Assembly (NCBI GenBank): GCA_963783695.1
Contig: CAWAOM010000001.1
Location: 868,001-932,000 of the forward strand
Origin: BM003 sp963783695
GTDB lineage: Bacteria > Pseudomonadota > Gammaproteobacteria > Steroidobacterales > BM003
DNA length: 64,000 bases
Direction of reading: 5' to 3'
The translations under genes were made by a program, and so were the position numbers. Under the pieces are notes generated by a model. It was given only the letters and a program-made list of their open reading frames with translations, was not told where the DNA came from and did not search any database. Of the stretch, positions 9,212-17,000 are shown piece after piece; position 1 is the stretch's first letter, and each line of letters starts with the position of its first letter.

Positions 9212-10402
9212 ATGCACAACAAATTATTGATGACGGCATGCCTTGTTCTTGCGTTGGCGGTGGCAACCGGCTGCGCCAGTCAACAGACGCAGGAGCAGGA
9301 ACAAGAACAGGAATCCTCCAGCAGTTCTTCTAGCACTTCGGAGTCGTCCAGCTCGAGCAGCGGCAGTCCATCGCAATCGCCCAGCGAATCCAGTTCCGAG
9401 AGTCAGTCACAGAGTTCCGGAAGCGCCGAGCAGGACCCGTGGAGCAACCCGCCGGAACAGACCGAATCCGGTGGCGAGTCGAGCGCGCAGAGCCAGAATT
9501 CACCACCGCCTGGCGGCGCCCCCCAGGAAAGCACCGCGCAGGAGCAGGGAGGCAGCGAAGGCTCTGGAGAGCAAGGTGGACAACCACCGGGCGGGGCCGA
9601 AAGCACTGCGCAGGAACAGGGCGGCTCTCCTCCGGGCGGGGCCGGTGACGGAGCAGAACAGCAACAGGGCGGAGCCGAAAGCACCGCCCAGGAACAGGGC
9701 GGCGGCGCTGCGGGCGGAATCGAGAGTACCGGCCAGGAACAGGGTGGTGCTGCCGCGGGAGGCACCGAAAGCACGGCGCAACAGCAAGGCGGCCAGTCTC
9801 CGGGGGGCAGCCCCGGAGGAAGCGCAGGTTCTGGCGGAGCGCAGGGTCCTGCAGGCGCAATGCCAGGTGGTGGAATGCCGAGCGGAACGGGTGGTGCATC
9901 GAGCGGTTCGAGCCCGGTTCGTGTCGCCGTGATTGGTATGCCACAAACCAGTGACGAGCAGGTTGGAGATCTCGATCAGGTTCTCGACGGTTCGATGGTA
10001 ATTTTCGACGGCCGCATCCTGGAAGAACAACAGCGCGCACGCGATGCCCGGCGAGGCAGCGAATCGGGTGGCGAAGGCTCAGTGTACGGTGACGAGAGCG
10101 AGGGCGGCAGCGGTGCCAGCGATGTCGGTGAAGACGGTGGCATGGGCGAGGAGTCCGGCAGCGGTGATTCGAGTATCGAAAACGGCGGACCGGCCGATAC
10201 CAGCGGATTGGAGCGGCCGATGCCCGAGGGCGGCGCTGGCAGGGAGGCAACCGGTTCGGCGCCAGAGGGAATTCCCAGTGGCGACGACGACGACGTCGTG
10301 GCGCGGCAGCTACGTGAGGCTGCGGAAAGCGAGAGCGATCCGGTTTTACGGGAAAAACTCTGGGAAGAGTACCGGCGTTACAAGGAAGGCACATCGAGGT
10401 AA
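9212..10402 (+). CDS. Low-complexity Gln/Gly/Ser-rich lipoprotein
   Basis: ATG 9212 gives a lipoprotein signal, MHNKLLMTACLVLALAVATGC, with the lipobox cysteine at residue 21. An in-frame ATG at 9152 would add an unlikely arginine-rich extension. After the cysteine comes a long disordered tract: poly-Ser/Gln, then about five copies of ESTAQEQGG interspersed with PPGGA, then acidic Gly/Ser/Glu sequence. The only ordered-looking parts are about 235-275 (VRVAVIGMPQTSDEQVGDLDQVLDGSMVIFDGR) and the C-terminus (VARQLREAAESESDPVLREKLWEEYRRYK), which look like conserved docking segments. Function is unknown; it may tether or span the periplasm within this cluster. Confidence 0.7.
   Translation: MHNKLLMTACLVLALAVATGCASQQTQEQEQEQESSSSSSSTSESSSSSSGSPSQSPSESSSESQSQSSGSAEQDPWSNPPEQTESGGESSAQSQNSPPPGGAPQESTAQEQGGSEGSGEQGGQPPGGAESTAQEQGGSPPGGAGDGAEQQQGGAESTAQEQGGGAAGGIESTGQEQGGAAAGGTESTAQQQGGQSPGGSPGGSAGSGGAQGPAGAMPGGGMPSGTGGASSGSSPVRVAVIGMPQTSDEQVGDLDQVLDGSMVIFDGRILEEQQRARDARRGSESGGEGSVYGDESEGGSGASDVGEDGGMGEESGSGDSSIENGGPADTSGLERPMPEGGAGREATGSAPEGIPSGDDDDVVARQLREAAESESDPVLREKLWEEYRRYKEGTSR
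9527..9793 (+). repeat. In-gene imperfect tandem repeat coding ESTAQEQGG
   Basis: Five imperfect copies of a 27-base unit encoding ESTAQEQGG (variants ESTGQEQGG and ESTAQQQGG), separated by variable Gly/Pro/Ala spacers. The spacers vary and the frame is kept, so this is a coding repeat, not CRISPR. Such tracts change length easily by slippage or recombination. Confidence 0.8.
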
Positions 10403-10408
10403 TTGGAT

Positions 10409-11641
10409 ATGAGGCGAATCACAACTCTCCCACTGCTCGTTGCAACGCTGTCGCTGCTGCTTGGTGGCTGCGTTCAGGAGTCCGTGCGCTCGGTCAACTC
10501 GACCGAAGTAATTACGGCGGTGGAGGCGATTCCTGAGAGTCAGTTGCTGGATGTGGGCGTCGAGGTTTTCGATGCCGGTATCCCCGCGGACGAAGAGAGT
10601 TGGGAAAAGCTGAGGATTTTCCCGACGGTCCGCAAGGCTGAAGCACGGTTCGTCCCTCTTATTTTACAAGAAACGCTGGAAAAAACCGGGCAGTGGGGTT
10701 CGGTGTGGGTCGTTCCGTCAGATACCAATGCGGTCGACGTGCATGTCTCGGGAAAAATTTTGTATTCCGATGGCGAGACCCTGAAAGTCGAAGTTCAGGC
10801 GATTGACTCCACCGGTCGCGAATGGCTCGACAAGACCTATGAGGGCGTTGCCAGCAAATACGCATACGTCGACGAACTCGAACTCGACAGCGACCCCTTT
10901 CAGAATATTTACAACCAGATCGCGAATGACCTCGTGATTGCGCGGCAGGCACTCGATGCCAGCCAACTGATCGATATTCGCACTGTTTCCGAGTTGCGCT
11001 TCGCTACTGAGTTCTCGCCCGAGGCATTCGACCGCCACCTCAAAGTCGATGAAAAAACCGGCCGATACTCAATCAACAGCCTGCCGGCGCGCGAAGAACC
11101 AATGATGATTCGAATGGGTAAGATTCGCGAGCGTGAATACATGTTCTTCGACACGCTCGACGAGTATTACGACAGTTTCGAGCGGCAGATGGATGATCCG
11201 TACATGGACTGGCGCGCTTACAGCTACGACGAGACCATCGCATTGCGCGAAGTCAAGGACTCGGCGCGTCGACGTATGCTGCTTGGCGCGTTGGCCGTAG
11301 TCGGAGGCCTGTATGTCGGCAGTCAGGGTGGAAGTTACACCGAATCGGTTATTGCCAACACCGCCGTGATCGGCGGCGGCACACTCGCCTGGTCCGGTTT
11401 CAAGCGCTATGGAGAATCAAAGATCCATGTTGATGCGTTACGGGAACTCGGCACTTCGCTGGAAGCAGAAGTGCGCCCGGTGGTCGTCGACATTGAAGGA
11501 CAAACCGTGGAGCTCTCCGGCTCCGTTGAGGCCCAGTACGCTGAATGGCGGCGACTGTTGCGGGATATCTATCAACTCGAAACCGGCATCGAGGTGGCCA
11601 GCGACAGCGCAGCACCGGACGGCGGCACCGAGGTCAACTAA
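10409..11641 (+). CDS. Predicted outer-membrane lipoprotein of unknown family
   Basis: I place the start at ATG 10409, six bases after the previous stop (a TTG at 10403 is also in frame). It gives MRRITTLPLLVATLSLLLGGC, a lipoprotein signal with lipobox LGGC. The mature part (about 410 residues in total) has an alpha/beta region about 60-180 (KAEARFVPLILQETLEKTGQWGSVWVV...VDVHVSGKIL) reminiscent of CsgG/LpoB-like lipoproteins. A glycine-rich hydrophobic stretch follows at about 292-330 (LLGALAVVGGLYVGSQGG). I do not recognise the family. Its place in the cluster suggests an outer-membrane partner. Confidence 0.7.
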   Translation: MRRITTLPLLVATLSLLLGGCVQESVRSVNSTEVITAVEAIPESQLLDVGVEVFDAGIPADEESWEKLRIFPTVRKAEARFVPLILQETLEKTGQWGSVWVVPSDTNAVDVHVSGKILYSDGETLKVEVQAIDSTGREWLDKTYEGVASKYAYVDELELDSDPFQNIYNQIANDLVIARQALDASQLIDIRTVSELRFATEFSPEAFDRHLKVDEKTGRYSINSLPAREEPMMIRMGKIREREYMFFDTLDEYYDSFERQMDDPYMDWRAYSYDETIALREVKDSARRRMLLGALAVVGGLYVGSQGGSYTESVIANTAVIGGGTLAWSGFKRYGESKIHVDALRELGTSLEAEVRPVVVDIEGQTVELSGSVEAQYAEWRRLLRDIYQLETGIEVASDSAAPDGGTEVN

Positions 11642-11658
11642 ACAAAAGCAATAGACCA

Positions 11659-13506
11659 ATGCACGACCTCAGCCCCGACCAGATCCTGTTTGGCCGGTAC
11701 ACCCTCCTCCGGCCACTGCGCAGCGGCGCCAGCCATCCCGCATGGCTGGTGCGCGACGCCCGTACCGATTCCCAGCTGGGGCTCTGGTTGTTGCCGCCTG
11801 ATGCCCTCTGCGCCGAACTTATCGAGCGGCTGCAACAAGAAGCTCCCGGCGCCGTACCGCTGTCGCAACCGGACCTGGCCGGTGTAATTCTGGCGCAGGA
11901 AAACCCCGCCCAGTTCTCGCGGGACGCGGCACTGATCGAGCGGCTGATCGAGCAGTACGACGATGACAACGAAGATATCGATGCGGAGGAATTCGAGTCG
12001 ATCGAACCACTGGAATTCAAAGATACTGCAACAACTTCTGTGGTGTCCGAATCCGACCGCCAGCGCACTGTTTCGAAACCTGTTCTGATCACGCTGTTTG
12101 CTGTCAGTGTCATCATCGCCGTCGGCGTCATTTTCTACCTTCCCGATTTTGTCAAACCAACAGTACCGGAACAAACGACAGCCGCCCCGGAGAGCACTGC
12201 GCCAACACCGGCCACTGCTGCGCCTGCCAGCAAATCCGAAGCGCCGCAAGAACTGGCTCCCTGGCAACGTGCGCAAATTCTGCAACAGAAGGAATCGGCG
12301 GAAGCGATTCTCGAAGAATTTATCCGCAAGCAATTTGACCTGGAAGAAAGCAATGTGGCTGCCTGGGGAGAGGCTGAGTTCAACGCCGCCAAGGAAAATG
12401 CACGCACCGGTGACGGCCATTTCAGCATCCGCGAATACGAGGCAGCCCAGCAATCTTACCAGGCTGGCCTCGACCAGCTGCTGGCACTGGAGGCGCTTGC
12501 ACCGGTGCTGCTGAGCGAGGCACTGGAACGTGGCGAGGCCGCACTGGAGACATTCGACGCCGCCGCCGCGGCGGCGGCGTTCGAGGCGGCGCTTGCCCTT
12601 GACCCCGACAACGCTATCGCAGTCGCAGGACTGCGCCGCGCTGGAACTCTGGATGAGGTTGAAAGACTGCTGGCGGAGGGCCGCAGGGCGGAAAGTCGCG
12701 AAGAACTCAGCACCGCGCGCGATGCCTACCGTGCGGCGCTGGCGCTCGATTCAGAGGCAATCGAGGCCGCAAAGGGTGCGGAGCGGGTGGCCGCGCGTCT
12801 CGCCAGTGATCAGTTTTCGGTACTGATGTCGGACGGCTATGCGGCATTGTCGGCGGGCCGGTTGCAGCAAGCCGATTCCGCGTTCAGGCGTGCGCGCCAG
12901 CTCAAACCGGGATCGCCCGAGGTGGCAGAGGCGCTGGCGCAAACCGATATGCAACGGAGATTGACCCGGATTGCCAGCCTGCGCACCGAAGCGGAACGGT
13001 TCGAGAGCGAAGAGAACTGGACAGAAGCGCTGGATCGCTATGAGAAGGCGCTCGCGATCGATGCGAATCTCGCTTTTGCAAAACGTGGCCGCTCGCGAAG
13101 CGCTGAACGCGCCGAACTCGACAAGCGACTCACTGAGTACCTGGCGGCGCCGGCGAGGCTATCCACTGACGCGGTCTATGCTGCGGCCGAACAACTCATG
13201 GCGGTTGCCCGCACGGTGCAACCGCGTGGCCCGAAACTCACGACCCAGATTCAGCAAATGACACAAGCAATGTCGATCGCGAAAGTCCCGGTAACGGTTC
13301 GCTTCGAATCCGACAATGCAACCGAAGTCACCTTGTTTCGTGTTGGACGACTCGGGGTTTTTGCAGCCCGCGATATCGAGCTGCGGCCGGGCACATATAC
13401 AGTTGTGGGGACACGCTCCGGATTTCGCGATGTAAGGCAGAATTTTACCGTCGTTGCCGGCGAGGCCGCCGCGCCAGTCATCGTCCGTTGCGAGGAAAAG
13501 ATTTGA
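11659..13506 (+). CDS. Membrane-anchored TPR protein with kinase-like N-terminal remnant and PEGA-like C-terminus
   Basis: A 615-residue protein from ATG 11659; an upstream in-frame start would run back into the previous gene. Residues about 8-50 (QILFGRYTLLRPLRSGASHPAWLVRD) resemble the first strands of a Ser/Thr kinase N-lobe. No catalytic lysine, HRD or DFG follows, so it is at most a relic or docking module. An acidic linker leads to one transmembrane helix (about 140-165). The periplasmic part has TPR-like repeats (about 245-530: FEAALALDPDNAIAVAGL, YRAALALDSEAIEAAKG, YEKALAIDANLAFAKRG) and ends in a PEGA-like beta domain. Its stop overlaps the next start in TTGA, so the two are likely coupled. 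Confidence 0.72.
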   Translation: MHDLSPDQILFGRYTLLRPLRSGASHPAWLVRDARTDSQLGLWLLPPDALCAELIERLQQEAPGAVPLSQPDLAGVILAQENPAQFSRDAALIERLIEQYDDDNEDIDAEEFESIEPLEFKDTATTSVVSESDRQRTVSKPVLITLFAVSVIIAVGVIFYLPDFVKPTVPEQTTAAPESTAPTPATAAPASKSEAPQELAPWQRAQILQQKESAEAILEEFIRKQFDLEESNVAAWGEAEFNAAKENARTGDGHFSIREYEAAQQSYQAGLDQLLALEALAPVLLSEALERGEAALETFDAAAAAAAFEAALALDPDNAIAVAGLRRAGTLDEVERLLAEGRRAESREELSTARDAYRAALALDSEAIEAAKGAERVAARLASDQFSVLMSDGYAALSAGRLQQADSAFRRARQLKPGSPEVAEALAQTDMQRRLTRIASLRTEAERFESEENWTEALDRYEKALAIDANLAFAKRGRSRSAERAELDKRLTEYLAAPARLSTDAVYAAAEQLMAVARTVQPRGPKLTTQIQQMTQAMSIAKVPVTVRFESDNATEVTLFRVGRLGVFAARDIELRPGTYTVVGTRSGFRDVRQNFTVVAGEAAAPVIVRCEEKI

Positions 13507-15908
13507 CCCCCACGATCCGACTTGTCGACGGGGAAACAAGCGAGCGCTTTGATGCGACCCAACGCGTCAGCATCGGTGGCGCGACTGCGAACGTGCCGTG
13601 GCCAGGCGCTGACGACAGCGCAGCCTTTGCATTTCTGGAGTACGCAAAAGCGGGTTGGGTGGCCACGCCCGTGGCCGAGACGGCGGTGCATATTAATGAT
13701 TCGCTTTTGACCGAGCCGGTGCTGCTCGCAGTGGGCGACATAATCGAACACCAGTCGAGCATTCTGATTGTGCGTGCGATCGGGCAGGAACTCATTCTCG
13801 AGACCGATGCCGGCGAAGAGGTGATCGCGCTGGATTTTGCCAGCGGTGATGGCGACGACACCGAAGACGAATTGATAGAGGCTGCGGTATTTTCGCCATC
13901 CGAGCGACGCAGGCGCGGCTGGCGCAGCGCGCTGCGCCCGGTGCCGTTACTGGTATTCGCCGTGTTCCTGGTACTCGGCAGCCTGGCGTGGTTTATGCTG
14001 ACGGCCCGCAGCGTCGAATTAATTTCCGAGCCTGTCGCCGAAGAAACAGAAATTGATGGGGGCCTCTATGCTTTCGAGCTCGGCGGCCGTTACCTGTTGC
14101 GGCCGGGTGAGTATCGCCTGCGAATGGAACGTGAAGGCTACTATGACCTCGATGAAATTCTCAGCGTCGGCGAGGAGCGTAATCAGTCCTTCGTATTTGA
14201 ACTCAGGAAGCTGCCGGGGATCCTCCACCTTGCCACCCAACCTGGCGAAGGCGTCACGGTAGCCATAAACGGAGAGACTCAGGGGGTCACACCGGTTGCA
14301 GCGTTGACCATTGAAGCCGGGCTCCACGAGTTGCGCCTGGATGCAGATCGATTTGCCCCTTACAACGCAGAACTCGAGATCGAGGGAGGCGGCGTCGAAC
14401 AGTACCTCGAGGCCGCACTGGAGCCACTTTGGGCCGCGATCGAAATAAACAGTGAGCCGGTCGGCGCCGAGGTTCTTATCGACGGCGAATCAATTGGAAA
14501 CACACCACTTAGCGCAGAAATCCTCGAGGGCTCGCGTGAGCTGCAGGTGACCCTGCCCGGATACAAATCATTCAATGAAGAAATTGACGTGGTGCGATCG
14601 GTTGCCCGGACCCTCGAGACCGTCATCCTGGAACAGGCTGACGGCCTGCTGAGTCTGCGCAGTAGTCCGTCGGGCGCCAGCATTATGGTAAACGGCGGTT
14701 ACCGCGGCCAGACGCCGTCCGAACTCCAGCTGGCCCCCGGTCGGACTTACCGCATCGAATTCAGCAAGGCCGGGTTTCAAAAGGTGACCCGTCGCGTCGA
14801 CATCGCATCTGGAGCAAGCCAGCAGGTCAGTGTCTCGCTGCAACCGTTTGTCGGGGAGATCAGCATCGTCGCCGACCCTGCCGATGCCCAGGTCCTGATC
14901 AACGGCAAGGTGCGCAGTGAAAGACGCCTGACGCTGCCCGCGTTGCCGCAGCAAATCGAGATTCGCAAACCCGGCTTCGCGCCCTATCGAATTACCGTGA
15001 CCCCGCGGCCCGGATTTCCCCAGGAGGTGTCGGCCCGCCTCAAAACCGAAGCCCAGGCACGGGCCGATGCGCGACCGCGACGGATCAAGACTGCGGCAGG
15101 CCCGGAACTCATACTGGTCACGCCGGGTCGATTGAGTATGGGATCATCGCGGCGAGAACAGGGACGGCGTTCGAACGAGAGCCTGAGACAGGTGGAACTG
15201 GTCCGTCCGTTCTATTTTGGCGTGCAGGAGGTCAGCAACGAACAATTTCGCCAGTTCGCCGGGCAACACAGCTCGGGGACGTTCGAGGGCGTCGATCTCA
15301 ATCGGCCCGACTACCCGGCCGCTAACGTCACCTGGCAACAGGCGGCCGCTTTCTGCAACTGGCTGAGCGGACGCGACGGACTCCCCGCGGCCTATGTCGA
15401 GCGTGGTGGCGTGCTGGTCGCCGCAGAGCCCATGAACCACGGTTATCGGCTTCCCACCGAGGCCGAATGGGCATGGACCGGACGTCACGTAGCCGGCCGC
15501 AGCAGCGGCCGCTTCCCATGGGGTGACGACTGGCCGCCACCGCCCAATCGGAAAACGGGCAATTACGCCGACGAGTCGGCCCGCAGATTGTTCAACGACT
15601 ACATCAAGGGCTACAACGACGGGTTTGCCGGAAGCGCTCCTGCCGGCAGCTTTGCCGCGTCGCCCATCGGCCTGTTCGACATGGGCGGCAACGTGGCAGA
15701 ATGGATCCACGATCTGTACACCACCTACCCGGCGGCTGGTGCGAATCTCGAACGTGACCCGATGGGCCCGCTCGACGGCAAGTTCCATGTAATCCGCGGA
15801 TCTAGCTGGCAGCATGCGACAATCAGCGAATTGCGCTGGTCATACAGAGATTATGGTGACGAAGGGCGCCCTGACGTCGGCTTCAGAATTGCGCGTTACG
15901 CCGAGTAG
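13503..15908 (+). CDS. FHA-like - TM - four PEGA - FGE-sulfatase-fold protein
   Basis: The start is probably TTG 13503, inside the previous stop codon; TTG 13488 is the alternative. The 801 residues divide into: an N-terminal FHA-like beta domain (about 5-100, VSIGG...AVHINDSLL...LAVGDIIEHQSSILIV); one transmembrane helix (about 145-168); four PEGA repeats (about 235-505, each with the pattern GAxVLIDGxxxGxTP); and a C-terminal FGE-sulfatase/SUMF1 fold (about 540-801, with YRLPTEAEWAWTGR, GLFDMGGNVAEWIHD and VIRGSSW). The final segment lacks the copper-binding cysteines of true formylglycine-generating enzymes, so it is more likely a binding domain than an oxidase. Confidence 0.8.
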   Translation: MTPTIRLVDGETSERFDATQRVSIGGATANVPWPGADDSAAFAFLEYAKAGWVATPVAETAVHINDSLLTEPVLLAVGDIIEHQSSILIVRAIGQELILETDAGEEVIALDFASGDGDDTEDELIEAAVFSPSERRRRGWRSALRPVPLLVFAVFLVLGSLAWFMLTARSVELISEPVAEETEIDGGLYAFELGGRYLLRPGEYRLRMEREGYYDLDEILSVGEERNQSFVFELRKLPGILHLATQPGEGVTVAINGETQGVTPVAALTIEAGLHELRLDADRFAPYNAELEIEGGGVEQYLEAALEPLWAAIEINSEPVGAEVLIDGESIGNTPLSAEILEGSRELQVTLPGYKSFNEEIDVVRSVARTLETVILEQADGLLSLRSSPSGASIMVNGGYRGQTPSELQLAPGRTYRIEFSKAGFQKVTRRVDIASGASQQVSVSLQPFVGEISIVADPADAQVLINGKVRSERRLTLPALPQQIEIRKPGFAPYRITVTPRPGFPQEVSARLKTEAQARADARPRRIKTAAGPELILVTPGRLSMGSSRREQGRRSNESLRQVELVRPFYFGVQEVSNEQFRQFAGQHSSGTFEGVDLNRPDYPAANVTWQQAAAFCNWLSGRDGLPAAYVERGGVLVAAEPMNHGYRLPTEAEWAWTGRHVAGRSSGRFPWGDDWPPPPNRKTGNYADESARRLFNDYIKGYNDGFAGSAPAGSFAASPIGLFDMGGNVAEWIHDLYTTYPAAGANLERDPMGPLDGKFHVIRGSSWQHATISELRWSYRDYGDEGRPDVGFRIARYAE

Positions 15909-15923
15909 ACACGGAGAAATCGG

Positions 15924-16175
15924 ATGCAATATTTGCTGGTCATTGTCTTGTTTCTGGCGTTGGCGATCGCGCCCGTGCATGCTCAGGACGAAACCACGGA
16001 AACGGAACCCGATACCACCGCGCAAGACGATGACAGCGCGGCGCAGCCAGCCGCGGCGCCGCCGGCAAGAGCTGAGGAAACACAAACGGAGTCTCGTCGG
16101 GCCAGGCCGCAGAAGTTCGAACCGTCCGAAGATATTTCCGAAGACATGTCCGTGTCTTTCCCTGTCGACATCTAG
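15924..16175 (+). CDS. Small secreted acidic protein
   Basis: An 83-residue protein with a clear signal peptide (MQYLLVIVLFLALAIAPVHAQ, cleavage near 21). The mature part is about 60 residues of disordered Asp/Glu/Ala/Pro-rich sequence, ending in EDISEDMSVSFPVDI. CGGAGAAATCGG upstream of the ATG resembles a ribosome-binding site. It sits between the FGE-fold protein and the channel protein with short gaps, so it is probably a real member of the operon. No family recognised; it may be a small linker or accessory subunit. Confidence 0.6.
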   Translation: MQYLLVIVLFLALAIAPVHAQDETTETEPDTTAQDDDSAAQPAAAPPARAEETQTESRRARPQKFEPSEDISEDMSVSFPVDI

Positions 16176-16196
16176 CTGCCCGGAGAGAGCCTGAGA

Positions 16197-16997
16197 ATGG
16201 TAAAAAAGCAATTCCCGTTTGAGTTTACCTATCAGGTTTTCGCCCTGATCGTCTCGATCATCATCATTCATGCAATCTATGTTGCGGTCATACGGCCGAA
16301 CGCAGAGTCGGTTCTTACCTATCAGGCCGAAATGATGGCCCAGGACAGCGACTACGTGGCCGATCGCTCGGTGTGGGTTCTGATCAGGGACTTCGAGCAG
16401 GAGTCCTGCTTCATTTTGTTGTTCTGGGCCATTGCGATCATGGCGTACAAGGCCGTTTTGGCCGCTCGCGAACGTGCCCTGCTACAACAGGACCTGCTGC
16501 ACATTACCGACGGAATGAGCGTCTTGCCGGAAGACACGCGCGAACTATCCCGCCCGCTTCAGGCGCTCCCTGACAAGGACCGCGAAAGTCTTTTGCCCCG
16601 TGCGTTACTGACAGCACTGCACCGATTCCGCTCGACCCGGAATATTCAGGACACCTCAGATGCGGTACGGTCGGTCTGCGAGGGTGAGTCGGAGCGTCTC
16701 GACTCGGAGCTTTCCATGGTCAGATACATCGCATGGGCGATTCCCTCGGTCGGCTTTATCGGCACGGTTCGCGGTATCGGCGAGGCACTGGGCCAGGCAC
16801 ACAAGGCCGTCGAGGGCGACATTGCAGGAGTCACCGCCAGCCTCGGTGTCGCTTTTAACTCGACATTCATAGCATTGATCCTGAGTATTATTCTGATGTT
16901 CCTGCTGCACCAGTTGCAATTGCAGCAGGAAAGACTCGTGCTCAACGCTCAGGACTATTGCGACGAACACTTGTTGCGCCACTTGCAGGTCCGCTAA
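16197..16997 (+). CDS. MotA/TolQ/ExbB-type proton channel protein
   Basis: A 266-residue inner-membrane protein with four predicted helices: about 11-33, 70-90, 176-196 and 214-240. The loop-and-helix motif IPSVGFIGTVRGIGEALG (182-199) followed by ITASLGVAFNSTFIALILS is the MotA/TolQ/ExbB family signature. A large cytoplasmic loop lies between helices 2 and 3. In known systems such proteins pair with an ExbD/TolR/MotB-type single-pass subunit to harvest proton motive force. The two downstream VWA proteins carry an ExbD-like anchor and are the likely partners. Family is confident; the coupling is inferred. Confidence 0.85.
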   Translation: MVKKQFPFEFTYQVFALIVSIIIIHAIYVAVIRPNAESVLTYQAEMMAQDSDYVADRSVWVLIRDFEQESCFILLFWAIAIMAYKAVLAARERALLQQDLLHITDGMSVLPEDTRELSRPLQALPDKDRESLLPRALLTALHRFRSTRNIQDTSDAVRSVCEGESERLDSELSMVRYIAWAIPSVGFIGTVRGIGEALGQAHKAVEGDIAGVTASLGVAFNSTFIALILSIILMFLLHQLQLQQERLVLNAQDYCDEHLLRHLQVR

Positions 16998-17000
16998 CCG

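Noticed and set aside
9527..9793. Possible CRISPR-like or intergenic repeat
   Set aside because: Repeats keep the reading frame of a lipoprotein gene and are imperfect with short variable spacers.
9330..10394. 354-codon minus-strand frame opposite the repeat lipoprotein
   Set aside because: Arg/Pro/His-rich mirror of the low-complexity plus-strand gene; no family sequence.
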